This document shows positions 9,401 through 17,250 of a DNA stretch of 64,000 nt, piece after piece. Under the pieces are notes generated by a model. The model was given only the letters and a program-made list of their open reading frames with translations. It was not told the DNA's origin and ran no database searches. Position 1 is the stretch's first letter. Each line of letters opens with the position of its first letter. The stretch is taken from positions 1 to 64,000 of the forward strand of contig NZ_JAPHNL010000113.1 in the NCBI RefSeq assembly GCF_026274175.1, written 5' to 3'. A program made the position numbers and the translations under genes. Origin of the DNA: Streptomyces beihaiensis (lineage in GTDB: Bacteria > Actinomycetota > Actinomycetes > Streptomycetales > Streptomycetaceae).

Positions 9401-10117
9401 GGTGAGGTCGGAGCCGTCGGGCAGGCACGAGTAGACGTTGCCGACGCCTTCGTGGTCGGAGAGGAAGGCGATGCGCCCGGCCACGTACATCGGGTCGTCG
9501 AGATGCCCGTCGAGGTCGGCGAGAACCCGCTGCCCGTGCACCCACAGCCGCCCCTGCGCGCCCCCGCGGTACCGCTTCCAGGCGGCCGGTTCGTGCGGCG
9601 GCGTGCCGGTGAGCAGCAGGGTGCGGCGTTCGCCGTCGATGTCGGCGACCTGGATGTCGGTGACCGGGCCCCAGGGGAGCTTGCCGCCGGGAGAGCCGTC
9701 GGTCGGGACGCTGTACGCGAAGGTGAAGTAGGAGAAGGGCTCGCCGTGCGAGGCGACGGCGAGGATGTCGGACCGGCCGTCCCGGTCGGGCGGCGTCCAG
9801 CCGCGCACCTGCGTGTCGGTGCTGCCCCAGTACGTGAGTCTGCGCGCGGCCCCGCCGTCGACCGGCGCGAGATGGATCTCCGGATCGAGGCTGCGCCATG
9901 ACGTGTACGCGATGTGGCTGCCGTCCGGCGAGAACCGCGGGTGTCCGAGCTTGGTGCGGTCGGCGGTGACCCGCCAGGCGCGCGCCGAACCGTCGAGCGG
10001 GGCGACCCAGAGGTCGTCCTCCGCGACGAAACAGAGCTGGTCGCCGTTGAGATGTGGGAACCGCAGGTAGGCCCGGTTCGCGCCCGCTGCTTCTGTCTCT
10101 GCTGCTGCCTCAGTCAC
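6440..10117 (-). CDS. Tricorn-type protease with Thr-rich insert
   Basis: About 1225 aa. Order: N-terminal PD40 beta-propeller (about 1-415), a low-complexity Thr/Asp/Ala insert (about 420-555), second propeller, then tricorn C1, PDZ and C2/S41 protease regions. Catalytic landmarks of tricorn are present: LGTSH (His near 881), TSSDGD (Ser near 1105) and FPEYGWSIENRG with a late Glu. The family trims peptides downstream of the proteasome. The insert makes it longer than the roughly 1070 residues I recall for other tricorn proteases. GTG 10117 is the only usable start after the frame enters conserved sequence. A GGAGG lies unusually close to it, so the start is uncertain by a few codons. Confidence 0.9.
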   Translation of the reverse strand: MTEAAAETEAAGANRAYLRFPHLNGDQLCFVAEDDLWVAPLDGSARAWRVTADRTKLGHPRFSPDGSHIAYTSWRSLDPEIHLAPVDGGAARRLTYWGSTDTQVRGWTPPDRDGRSDILAVASHGEPFSYFTFAYSVPTDGSPGGKLPWGPVTDIQVADIDGERRTLLLTGTPPHEPAAWKRYRGGAQGRLWVHGQRVLADLDGHLDDPMYVAGRIAFLSDHEGVGNVYSCLPDGSDLTRHTDHDAFYARHAASDGTRVVYQCAGELWILDALEAGSQPRRLPVRLGGPRTGRRRYQVPAAHHIDSLSVDETGRASAVTVRGSLYWLTHRDGPARTLTSTPGVRVRLPEMLGSGGQVAYVTDADGEDAVEIAYLPRASGARPPRRLASGRLGRVRELVSDPDGERLAIATHDGRLLLLTVAEDEEPVAAGEDTGRASDEKTGTADTMAGASDATAGASDTTTDTTTATTADTADTTTDTTTTAPAADTTADTADTTTGAAATTGTTDTNTPTTGQRAAHTTGRAPATGPQAVPAEGRTSAAGALDATPGGDAAAGGRLVEVVRSVNGPVRDLAFSPDGAWLTWSHPGIGRSLRKIKMVRISGPGDRRVVDVTNGRFEDENPVFTRDGRYLAFLSWRGFDPVYDVHTGDLSFPLGCRPYLVPLSSTTPSPFALSPDGRTAAGGLDAAEGTGDCSPTVETEGLPDRVVPFPVAASKYSALHPVAGGGLVWLRWPISGALGETFANPADTSAQPTLEHFDLAKGRKTQLVDHMDWFAVSGDGTRLVVADEDELRAVPATEAGDSDSTVWLDLRRILHEVDPAAEWRQAYEEAGRLIRAYFWDPDMCGIDWDGVLDQYRPLVQRVASPDEFADLLREVLGELGTSHAYVAAARRNEGPPHYQRAQGLLGANLVCRDGRWVVRRILPGDSSDSKARSPLAGTGIREGAVLTHVDGRPVDPVAGPYPLLAGSGGTTVELTFSPPEGEGPPRRVAVMPLIDERPLRYQDWVAKRRAVVRELSNGKCGYLHIPDMGGSGWAQFNRDLRMEVSRPALIVDVRGNAGGNISELVIEKLTRKILGWDLTRDAQAVSYTSNAPRGPVVALADEATSSDGDMITAAFKLLALGPVVGQRTWGGVVGMTGRHRLVDGTVITVPMNAAWFPEYGWSIENRGVDPDIPALRTPLDWAEGRHAQLDDAVELALGLLDEQGAKTPPDYSDVPDRRRPKLPPRR

Positions 10118-10225
10118 CTCCTCATGCTTTTCCGCGTGACAGGCCGCGGCAACTTTTTGACCTCCTCCACCGCCCCGAGGGGCGGGGCGAGGAATCTCCG
10201 CCCGCGGCACCGCCCGTCCGCACGT

Positions 10226-10240
10226 ACGAAACGGTTTCGT
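10226..10240. promoter_or_regulatory. Putative TetR operator palindrome
   Basis: ACGAAAC-G-GTTTCGT is a perfect inverted repeat with 7-bp arms, followed by an extra TTCG half-site. It lies in the 223-bp gap between the tricorn gene and the divergent TetR gene, 101 bp before the TetR start. The CGAAAC/GTTTCG symmetry is typical of TetR-family operators, so autoregulation, possibly with control of the protease, is likely. Confidence 0.6.
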
Positions 10241-10340
10241 TTCGGTAATCGGCGCGGTATGTTCATGTTGTACGTGGGCGATGGTGACGACGTACGCGTG
10301 CCGGTGTGTGCGTACGCGTACGCGAGAAGAGGTGACGGTC

Positions 10341-10937
10341 ATGACCGCCGAGGCGACGGCACGCCGCAGCCGGATCACGCCCGAGCGGGAGGCCGAGCTG
10401 TACGGGGCCGTGCTCGATCTGCTCCGCGAGGTCGGCTACGACGCCCTGACCATGGACGCGGTGGCCGCCCGCACCCGGGCGAGCAAGGCGACGCTCTACC
10501 GTCAGTGGGGCGGAAAGGCCGAGCTCGTCGCGCGGGCGCTGCGCAGCCAGAAGCCGCGGTTCGACGAGATCGACACGGGGTCGCTCCGCGGTGACCTGCA
10601 CGCGCTGGCCTGCCGCGAGGACGACGACGGCATGGAGCAGAACAGCGCGTTGATGCGCGGCCTGATGCTGGCCGTCCACACCAACCCCGATCTGCTGGCC
10701 GCGTTCCGCGAGTGGGTCATCGCGCCCGAGCTGTCCGGGCTGGACCGGATGCTGCGGCGGGCGGCGGAGCGCGGTGAGATCCAGGCGGACAATCCGGCGC
10801 TCGGCTATGTGGTGCACATGCTGATCGGCGCGTTCGCGACGCGCTCGATCATCGACGACGAGCCGCCCACCAGGGCGTATCTGTCCTCGTACATCGACGC
10901 GGTCGTGCTGCCGGCGCTCGGCGCGCCGGTGCGGTGA
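10341..10937 (+). CDS. TetR family transcriptional regulator
   Basis: 198 aa. The N-terminal three-helix DNA-binding domain occupies about 12-60 (LTMDAVAARTRASKATLYRQW). The rest is a helical ligand-binding domain of the TetR_C 'AefR-like' type. ATG 10341 is preceded by GAGG with 8-nt spacing; GTG 10332 in frame overlaps that site and is less likely. It is divergent from the tricorn protease, with a TetR-like palindrome (10226-10240) and a second palindrome GCGTACGCGTACGC at 10310-10323 between them. Target genes are inferred from position only. Confidence 0.9.
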   Translation: MTAEATARRSRITPEREAELYGAVLDLLREVGYDALTMDAVAARTRASKATLYRQWGGKAELVARALRSQKPRFDEIDTGSLRGDLHALACREDDDGMEQNSALMRGLMLAVHTNPDLLAAFREWVIAPELSGLDRMLRRAAERGEIQADNPALGYVVHMLIGAFATRSIIDDEPPTRAYLSSYIDAVVLPALGAPVR

Positions 10938-11019
10938 GCCGGAGCCGGCTCCGGAGCCGACTCCGACGGACGCCGGGTCGGCGGGTGGCGGGCGCGGGTG
11001 GTGGGCCGGCGGTGGCCGG

Positions 11020-11382
11020 TCAGCGGGTGGCGGGCGTGACCGCCGTGTGCGTGCGACGCAGGAAACGGATCAGCGTCTTCGCGTCGAACTGGACGACCGT
11101 GGCCCGGTCGTGGGCGTGGAACTCGATGACCGTCTGCACCCGCCCGCACGGCCAGACCCGGATGTCGCCGCTGGAGGCCGGGGCGCGCAGGCCGCGTTCG
11201 AGCAGGTCGCGCGGGAGCGTCCACTCGCCGGACTCCGGGGCGACGGCGTCCGCGTCCGGGACGCGGACGTGGACCCGGCCGTCGTAACGCAGCACCACCG
11301 GGACAGCACGGTTCGCGTCGGGGGAGTCGGTGACCACACGGGCCCGCGCGTACTGCTCGACGTACTGCTCGACGGCGTTCAT
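11020..11382 (-). CDS. ssgE: SsgA-like sporulation/cell-division protein (SALP), probably SsgE
   Basis: 120 aa. It carries the SsgA-family signature: PVVLRYD, then WTLPRDLLERGL, then GDIRVWP and a C-terminal LIRFLRRT. SALPs occur only in morphologically complex actinomycetes and steer septum placement and peptidoglycan remodelling during sporulation. In S. coelicolor SsgE acts in spore maturation and separation. The ssgE assignment rests partly on gene order (next to a cobalt/nickel-type ECF transporter and the PBP-pmt region, as I recall for S. coelicolor), so the symbol is less certain than the family. ATG 11382 has GGGA about 10 nt upstream. It is divergent from cbiM. Confidence 0.85.
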   Translation of the reverse strand: MNAVEQYVEQYARARVVTDSPDANRAVPVVLRYDGRVHVRVPDADAVAPESGEWTLPRDLLERGLRAPASSGDIRVWPCGRVQTVIEFHAHDRATVVQFDAKTLIRFLRRTHTAVTPATR

Positions 11383-11467
11383 GCCATTAATGTCCCATAT
11401 GTCCGAGTCTTCGGGCCAGGGGTGCCGAAGATCCTTCGGCGTTGTCCGCGTTATCCGCCTCACAGTC

Positions 11468-11509
<42 letters not shown>

Positions 11510-11549
11510 CGGTCGCCTCGGCGGCCTGGCGACCGCCCGGCCGATGCTC

Positions 11550-11580
11550 TTGCAAGCTGTTCGCAACAACGCACTATCAT
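11550..11580 (+). promoter_or_regulatory. Nur-type nickel box overlapping the cbiM promoter
   Basis: TTGCAA-GCTGT-TCGCAA (11550-11566) matches the Streptomyces Nur box consensus tTGCaa-N5-ttGCAA at 11 of 12 symmetric positions. The left arm can serve as the -35 (TTGCAA), and TATCAT at 11575-11580 is a good -10 (19-bp spacer). Initiation about 7 bp downstream would fall on the cbiM ATG itself. Nur is the nickel-responsive Fur-family repressor, so nickel repression of this importer is predicted. No cobalamin riboswitch can fit in so short a leader. Confidence 0.7.
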
Positions 11581-11586
11581 CGCCCC

Positions 11587-12675
11587 ATGCATGTCCCCGA
11601 CGGATTCATCGACGCCCCCGTCTCGGCGGCCGCGGGCGCGGTCGCCGCGGGGGCCATCGTGGTCAGCCTGCGCGGCGCGCGCCGTGAACTGGGGGATGCC
11701 TCCCGTTCGGGCACGGCCGGGAGCGGGGGAGAGCGCACGGCGCCGCTGGCCGGGCTGGTCGCGGCGTTCATCTTCGCGGTGCAGATGCTGAACTTCCCCG
11801 TGGCGGCGGGTACCAGCGGGCACCTCCTGGGCGGCGCGCTGGCCGCGATCCTGGTCGGCCCGTACACCGGGGTCCTGTGCGTGTCCGTGGTGCTGCTCAT
11901 GCAAGGGGTGCTGTTCGCCGACGGCGGTCTGACCGCGCTCGGCGTGAACATCACGGACATGGCGATCACGACGACAGTGGTCGCCTACCTCGTCTTCCGC
12001 GCCCTGGTGAAGCTGCTGCCGCGCACTCGCCGCTCGATCACGGTGGCGTCGTTCGCCGCCGCGCTCCTCTCGGTCCCGGCGGCCGCCGTCGTCTTCACGT
12101 GCTTCTACGCCATCGGAGGGACGACGGACGTCTCCCTCGCCAAGGTGGCCACCGCGATGATCGGTGTGCACGTGCTCATCGGCATCGGCGAGGCGGTCAT
12201 CACCGCGCTCACCGTCGGCGCGGTCGTGGCCGTCCGCCCTGATCTGGTGCACGGGGCGCGGGGCCTGCACAAGCCGCTCAAGCTCAAGGTCGGCGGGGAG
12301 CTGATCGACGCGCCGGTCTCGCCGGTGGCCGTGGCCGCCCGCGGCCGCTCGCACCGCAAGGTCTGGGCGGCGGGTCTGCTCACGTCCCTCGTCCTGGCGG
12401 GCGGGGTCTCGTACTACGCGTCGACGAACCCCGACGGTCTGATGAAGGTCGCCCACGACAAGGGCATCGACAAGAAGGAGAAGCCGCACGCCGCGTCCGA
12501 CTCCCCGTTGGCCGGGTACGGCGTCAAGGACGTGACGGGCAGCCGGGGCCTGGCCGGGGCCATCGGGGTGGGCGTGACGCTCGTCGCGGGCTCGGGCGTC
12601 TTCTGGGTGCTGCGCAGGCGTCGTACCAGCGACCCCGCGTCGACGGAGCCGGTCGCCGACGGGGCGGTGTCCTGA
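11587..12675 (+). CDS. cbiM: ECF metal importer substrate subunit, CbiM-CbiN fusion (likely nickel)
   Basis: 362 aa. The N-terminus MHVPDGFID supplies the Met1/His2 metal ligands of NikM/CbiM. The conserved third-ligand His is in TSGHLLGG (His79; about residue 67 in relatives). Several membrane helices are followed by a fused CbiN-like PDGLE region (about 250-345, two further helices). About 15 extra residues (roughly 36-50) in the first cytoplasmic loop come from a palindromic repeat. The ATG is the predicted transcription start and has no Shine-Dalgarno. Its stop lies 1 bp before cbiQ, and cbiO overlaps cbiQ: one operon. The Nur box argues for nickel rather than cobalt. Confidence 0.9.
   Translation: MHVPDGFIDAPVSAAAGAVAAGAIVVSLRGARRELGDASRSGTAGSGGERTAPLAGLVAAFIFAVQMLNFPVAAGTSGHLLGGALAAILVGPYTGVLCVSVVLLMQGVLFADGGLTALGVNITDMAITTTVVAYLVFRALVKLLPRTRRSITVASFAAALLSVPAAAVVFTCFYAIGGTTDVSLAKVATAMIGVHVLIGIGEAVITALTVGAVVAVRPDLVHGARGLHKPLKLKVGGELIDAPVSPVAVAARGRSHRKVWAAGLLTSLVLAGGVSYYASTNPDGLMKVAHDKGIDKKEKPHAASDSPLAGYGVKDVTGSRGLAGAIGVGVTLVAGSGVFWVLRRRRTSDPASTEPVADGAVS
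11691..11733. repeat. Genus-type palindromic repeat inserted in the cbiM coding sequence
   Basis: The stretch beginning gggggatgcctcccg and ending gagcgggggagag resembles the abundant small palindromic repeats of Streptomyces genomes (GGGGGA..CTCCCGCTCGG..CCGAGAGCGGGGGAG type, from memory). CTCCCG and GGGAG arms pair around a central loop. It sits in frame in cbiM and encodes about residues 36-50, in a loop where relatives have a short linker. Confidence 0.65.
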
Positions 12676-12676
12676 C

Positions 12677-13438
12677 ATGGGCGCGGGCCACGCACACCGT
12701 CTCTACCGGGCCGCGGACTCGCCCGTCCACGCCCTGCCCCCGCACACGAAACTCGCGGCGGTCTTCTGCTTCGTCGTCGTGGTCGTCTCCACCCCGCGGG
12801 AGGCGATGTGGGCGTTCGCGCTGTACGCGGCGCTGCTCGCGGCGGTGGCGTACGCGGCCCGGGTCCCGCTCCCGTACCTGCTCAAACGCCTGCTGATCGA
12901 GATCCCGTTCGTGGCGTTCGCGGTGCTGATGCCCTTCGTCGCGGAGGGCGAACGGGTGCACTTCCTGGGCCTGTCACTGAGCGAGAGTGGTCTGTGGGGC
13001 GCGTGGAACGTCCTCGCGAAGGGCACGCTCGGCGTGGCGGCGTCGGTCCTGCTGGCCTCGACGACGGAACTGCGCGAACTGCTCCTGGGGCTGCAGCGGT
13101 TGAAACTCCCCCCGCTGCTGGTCCAGATCGCGTCCTTCATGATCCGCTACGGCGACGTGATCACGGACGAGATGCGCCGCATGAAGATCGCGCGGGAGTC
13201 GCGCGGCTTCGAGGCGAAGGGCGTACGCCACTGGGGGGTGCTCGCGAAATCGGCGGGCGCGCTGTTCATCCGCTCGTACGAGAGGGGAGAGCGCGTGCAC
13301 CTGGCCATGGTCAGCCGGGGGTACGCGGGCTCGATGCCGGTGATCGACGAGGTCACGGCGACACGGGCGCAATGGTCGTACGCGCTGACCCTGCCGGGAG
13401 CCGCGCTGTTCGTATGCCTCATGGGATGGATGCTGTGA
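12677..13438 (+). CDS. cbiQ: ECF transporter T component CbiQ
   Basis: 253-aa membrane protein that couples the ATPase to the substrate subunit. Multiple N-terminal hydrophobic helices (about 27-75) and a large cytoplasmic helical region carry two coupling motifs, ARESRGF and VSRGYAG, matching the A/S-R-G signatures that contact CbiO. It starts 1 bp after the cbiM stop, and its end overlaps the cbiO start, so subunit production is presumably coupled. Length is normal for CbiQ. Confidence 0.93.
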   Translation: MGAGHAHRLYRAADSPVHALPPHTKLAAVFCFVVVVVSTPREAMWAFALYAALLAAVAYAARVPLPYLLKRLLIEIPFVAFAVLMPFVAEGERVHFLGLSLSESGLWGAWNVLAKGTLGVAASVLLASTTELRELLLGLQRLKLPPLLVQIASFMIRYGDVITDEMRRMKIARESRGFEAKGVRHWGVLAKSAGALFIRSYERGERVHLAMVSRGYAGSMPVIDEVTATRAQWSYALTLPGAALFVCLMGWML

Positions 13439-14202
13439 CTGCCGCTACCTCGCTCACCTCGCTGGACGTTTCGGGACTGGCCTTCGCCTACCCGGACGGC
13501 CACCAGGCCCTCTACGGGGTCGACCTGACGATCGCCAAGGGCGAACGAGTGGCCCTGCTCGGCCCCAACGGCGCGGGCAAGACGACGCTCGTCCTGCACC
13601 TGAACGGCATCCTCACGGCGGGCGCGGGCTCGGTGCGGGTGGCCGGCCTTCCGGTCGACCGGGCGAACATGGCGGAGATCCGCCGCCGCGTCGGCATCGT
13701 CTTCCAGGACCCGGACGACCAGCTGTTCATGCCGACGGTCCGGGAGGACGTGGCGTTCGGCCCGGCCGCGGCAGGCATGAGGGGCGCGGAACTGGAGGCC
13801 AGGGTCGTGCGGGCCCTCACCATGGTCGGCATGGAGGAGTACGCGGACCGTCCCCCGCACCATCTCTCCTTCGGCCAGCGCCGCCGGGTGGCGGTGGCCA
13901 CGGTCCTGGCGATGGAGCCGGAGATCCTCGTCCTGGACGAGCCGTCCTCCAACCTGGACCCGGCGTCCCGCCGCGAACTCGCGGACATCCTGCGCTCGTT
14001 GGACGTCACCGTCCTGATGGTGACGCACGACCTGCCGTACGCCCTGGAGCTCTGCCCGCGCTCGTTGATCCTCAGCGGCGGTGTCATCGCGGCGGACGGG
14101 GCGACGGGCGACCTGCTGGTGGACGAGGAGCTGATGCGCGCGCACCGCCTTGAACTGCCGTTCGGCTTCGATCCGCGGGCGGTGGCGCCGAGCGTGGGTT
14201 AG
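13435..14202 (+). CDS. cbiO: ECF transporter ATP-binding protein CbiO
   Basis: 255-aa ABC ATPase that powers metal uptake. Walker A GPNGAGKTT at about 41-49, Q-loop FQDPDDQLF, a degenerate signature LSFGQRRRVA, Walker B ILVLDEPSSNLD and switch His in VTHD. GTG 13435 overlaps the cbiQ TGA as GTGA with GGGATGGA just before it. An in-frame ATG at 13426 (adding MDA) is the alternative. Last gene of the importer operon. Confidence 0.95.
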   Translation: MTAATSLTSLDVSGLAFAYPDGHQALYGVDLTIAKGERVALLGPNGAGKTTLVLHLNGILTAGAGSVRVAGLPVDRANMAEIRRRVGIVFQDPDDQLFMPTVREDVAFGPAAAGMRGAELEARVVRALTMVGMEEYADRPPHHLSFGQRRRVAVATVLAMEPEILVLDEPSSNLDPASRRELADILRSLDVTVLMVTHDLPYALELCPRSLILSGGVIAADGATGDLLVDEELMRAHRLELPFGFDPRAVAPSVG

Positions 14203-14240
14203 GACGCGCGCGGAGGGGGCCGGGCGCGGGCCGGGCCGGG

Positions 14241-14288
14241 CGTGCCTCGGGGCGGGCGTGCCTCGGGGCGGGCGTGCCTCGGGGCGGG
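14241..14288. repeat. 16-bp tandem repeat downstream of cbiO
   Basis: Three perfect copies of cgtgcctcggggcggg lie between cbiO and the converging membrane-protein gene. No hairpin terminator was obvious here. Confidence 0.9.
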
Positions 14289-14304
14289 AGGCCGCCTTCG
14301 TCGC

Positions 14305-14796
14305 TCACCCCGGCAGCGCGGCGGCCCGCCGTCGTACCAGAAGGTTCTGTGTCCCCAGGCCGACCGCGACGTACGCGTACAGGGACGCGGTCCCCAGCAG
14401 CCCGGCTCCTGCCGCCCGGTCGATCCACAGCGCGAGACCGATGTGCACGCCGAGCGAAGCGAGCCACAGCCCGGTCGTCGCCGCCGTCCCCTTGCGCAGC
14501 ACTTCGCTTCGCGGGCCACGCCAGACCCGTACGGTCCGTGCCCTGGCCACACCGAACGACGCCGCGACGGCCAGACTCGCCACCAGCAGGACGACGGGCA
14601 GCAGGGTCAGTGGCCGGTCCTTGACGGCCGCGGCGATGCCGAAGGCGATCCCGACGGCGCCGACGACGCCCAGGAGCGCGGGCGCGACGAGCGAGCCGTA
14701 GCGCCGCACAGGGCGTGTACGCACCTGCCGCCGTACCACCAGAGCGACGACCAGCACGGCTATGACCAGGCCGGTCGTGTTGTTCGTGTTCCGCAT
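14305..14796 (-). CDS. Small integral membrane protein, possibly DUF1453-like
   Basis: 163 aa from ATG 14796, which has a strong GGGGGA Shine-Dalgarno. Hydrophobic segments at about 8-24, 35-55, 63-83 and 100-150 suggest four to five helices with Arg-rich cytoplasmic loops (VVRRQVRTRPVRRYG). The N-terminal hydrophobic helix followed by an Arg-Gln-x-x-x-R loop resembles DUF1453/CcdC-like proteins, but I cannot confirm this. It converges on cbiO and is divergent from the lipase gene. No function can be assigned. Confidence 0.75.
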   Translation of the reverse strand: MRNTNNTTGLVIAVLVVALVVRRQVRTRPVRRYGSLVAPALLGVVGAVGIAFGIAAAVKDRPLTLLPVVLLVASLAVAASFGVARARTVRVWRGPRSEVLRKGTAATTGLWLASLGVHIGLALWIDRAAGAGLLGTASLYAYVAVGLGTQNLLVRRRAAALPG

Positions 14797-14988
14797 GTCA
14801 TCCCCCGTTGTGGCGCAGCCGCCGTGCGGCCGCATGCGGGTGATCATAAATGTCCGGATCCCGGCGTACCGGATCGCCGACCTCCGATCCATGAGAGCGC
14901 AAAAGTTGAGGGGTTTTCAGGTTCAGGCTCTTCCCAGGGTGGCTACCAGCCAGTAAATACCGGGGGTAACAGCGAACCTGGAGGCTTC

Positions 14989-16497
14989 ATGGCACACATG
15001 AGGAAGCGGCTGAGAACCTGTGCCGCCGCGGCCGTCCTCGCTCTCTCCCTCGGCACGCCGCTCGCCGTGACCACCGCGCACGCGGCCCCCGCAACCACCC
15101 AGTCGACGCCGCTCCCCCCGGACCTGGAACAGATCCGCGCCGCGGAGGCCACCAAGCTCTACGGCAGCCCGGAGGAACGGCCCATGGCCGACCGCAAGAG
15201 CGAGGTGATCTCGCTCGGGGACTCGGAGATCTCCGGGGAGGGCGTCGGCTCGTACTGGCCGGGCACCGACGGGCCCGACAACTGGTGCCACCGTTCGACC
15301 AAGGCCGCGATCTACCGCACGGGACTCGCGGACGTCGCGAACAATGTCGCCTGCTCCGGCGCGGCGACGTACCACATCCGGATCGGCGGGCAGAAGCAGT
15401 ACGCCGACCAGCTCGTCCAGAGCGACAACCTCGCCATCAAGGCCCGTAACACCCGCGTCAAGATGATCGTGCTCGTCGTCGGCGCGAACGACGACATCCA
15501 GTTCGGGCCCGTGATGACCGACTGCGTGGAGCGGTGGGTGCTGTTGCAGGGGCCGTGCGCGCCGAAGTACGACTCCGGCTGGCAGGCCCGCGTGGACGGC
15601 ATGGTGCCCAAGGTCGAGGCGACCGTCGGCGACCTGAAGACCGTGATGCGCGAAGCCGGTTACGCCGACGACGCCTACAAGCTCGTCGTCATGTCCTACC
15701 CGTCCCCGATCAGTCCGGACATGTACGACAACCCGAACTTCCCCGGGAAGCTGCCCGGCGGCTGCCTCGGCTACGACTCGGACGCCGCATGGGGCCGCAA
15801 CGTCGCCGTCCCCGCCTTCGAGCGCGGCATCCGCAAGGCGGCCGAGGCGTCCGGCGCGTACTACCTGGACAACTCCCGCCTGTTCCACGGGCACGAGGTG
15901 TGCACGTCCAGCACCTGGGCGCGCGGCTTCTACTACGACGTCACCGGCCCGTTCCCGCCCGACGAGAACAACGTCCGTCAGTCGTTCCACCCCAACGCCG
16001 CCGGGCACGGCGCCTTCGCCTCCTGCTTCGCCCAGTTCTACAACTCCGGCCTGCGCGAGGCATCTTGCGCCGACCCGGCGTCCACCGGCAGCCCCAAGCT
16101 GTACGCGGGCGCCTGGGACGACCTGTTCAAGCCGCTGAAGAACGAGGCGACCGGCCAGTGCCTGGACGCCTCCGGCGACTCGTCGCGCAACGGCACGTCC
16201 GTGATCGGCTGGGACTGTCACGGCGGCCGCAACCAGGTGTGGTGGTACGACCCGGCGTACAAGTCGATCCACGTCGGGCTCTCCCACGACAGGTGCCTGG
16301 ACTCCCGTGACACCACCGCGGGCACGTCCACGATCCTGTGGAACTGCCACGGCGGAACCAACCAGCAGTGGACCAGGCCAGGCGACGGCACGATCCGCCC
16401 GGCCACCGCGACCGGCCTGTGCCTGACGCAGTCCGCCGCGAACGGGGCGATGGCCCTCCGGTCCTGCGACGGCTCGACCGCGCAGCGATTCGCCTGA
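14989..16497 (+). CDS. Secreted SGNH/GDSL lipase with ricin-type lectin domain
   Basis: 502 aa. A Sec signal peptide (about 1-32, cleaved near AHA-APA) precedes an SGNH hydrolase. Nucleophile Ser79 lies in SLGDSEISG, block III is in VVGANDDIQFG, and the C-terminal block V is SFHPNAAGH (His near 338). Residues about 370-502 form a ricin-B beta-trefoil with QxW-type repeats (NQVWWY, NQQWTR, AQRFA), likely binding polysaccharide. Cysteines are frequent, as in exported enzymes. ATG 14989 is chosen for GGAGG 5 nt upstream; a second ATG at 14998 would be too far. The role may be extracellular ester or lipid hydrolysis. Confidence 0.92.
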   Translation: MAHMRKRLRTCAAAAVLALSLGTPLAVTTAHAAPATTQSTPLPPDLEQIRAAEATKLYGSPEERPMADRKSEVISLGDSEISGEGVGSYWPGTDGPDNWCHRSTKAAIYRTGLADVANNVACSGAATYHIRIGGQKQYADQLVQSDNLAIKARNTRVKMIVLVVGANDDIQFGPVMTDCVERWVLLQGPCAPKYDSGWQARVDGMVPKVEATVGDLKTVMREAGYADDAYKLVVMSYPSPISPDMYDNPNFPGKLPGGCLGYDSDAAWGRNVAVPAFERGIRKAAEASGAYYLDNSRLFHGHEVCTSSTWARGFYYDVTGPFPPDENNVRQSFHPNAAGHGAFASCFAQFYNSGLREASCADPASTGSPKLYAGAWDDLFKPLKNEATGQCLDASGDSSRNGTSVIGWDCHGGRNQVWWYDPAYKSIHVGLSHDRCLDSRDTTAGTSTILWNCHGGTNQQWTRPGDGTIRPATATGLCLTQSAANGAMALRSCDGSTAQRFA

Positions 16498-16727
16498 CGG
16501 CCGCACGGCAGCCGCACGGCAGTCGGCGGCAGTCGGGCGGCGGCCGGGCGGTAGCCGGGCGGGAAAAGCGTTGGCGCGTGGGAAACCGCGCGCCTTGACG
16601 TGAGAGCACTTCGACGAGACGCTCCCCGGAAGTACGCCGCAGGGCGGGAGCGTTCCACCCCGGTCAGCGGGGTGCCGGAGGGGCGGCAGCGGTATCCGCC
16701 GACCCTTCCTTCCGGAGGTCTCTCCTC

Positions 16728-17190
16728 GTGAACGCCACGAACCCCGTCCACATCGGCATCGGGCTGCCCATCGGCGACCCCGCCGACCTGCTCACCTGGG
16801 CCCGGCGCGCCGACGCCGGGCCCTTCAGCACGCTCGGGCTGCTCGACCGGCTCGCCTACGACACCCCCGAGCCGCTCGTCGCGCTCGCGGCGCTCGCCGG
16901 GGCCACGTCCCGCATCCGCGTGCAGAGCGAGGTGCTGCTCGCCCCGCCTCGTCGCGCAGGTCAACGTCGCGCTCGGCCCGGCCGACGTGGTCGACGACGC
17001 CCGTGCCGCCCGGCGCGCCTACTACGCCTTCACCGGCGCGGCCGACCGGATGGTCGACGACATGCTCACCACGCCACGCGAGATCCGTCAGGCGGTCACC
17101 GCCTTCGCCGACCTCGGCGCCGACGAGGTGATGCTCTACTGCTACGGAACCGACCCGGACCAGGTGGACCGCCTCGCCGCCGTCCTGTGA
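16728..17190 (+). pseudogene. Decayed LLM-class flavin-dependent oxidoreductase
   Basis: It begins like an intact luciferase-like monooxygenase (GTG 16728, good GGAGG; MNATNPVHIGIGLPIGD and on through VQSEVLLAP, about 70 residues). At about 16945 the frame breaks, and the text resumes in another frame with LVAQVNVALGPADVV and the family C-terminus ending DPDQVDRLAAVL at 17190. Intact relatives have roughly 280 residues, so about 130-150 central residues are missing. Internal deletion plus frameshift; no functional enzyme is expected. Confidence 0.8.
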
Positions 17191-17250
17191 CCGCGGCCAC
17201 GCGTGATCGTGCGCAGGAATCACCGCCCCCCTGCCCGCGTTACATCCTCC

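Noticed and set aside
10117-10378. Longer tricorn N-terminus (to 10378)
   Set aside because: The extra 87 residues cross the TetR operator and have no family conservation.
14241-14288. Mobile element near cbiO
   Set aside because: Only a short 16-bp tandem repeat, with no terminal inverted repeats or transposase.
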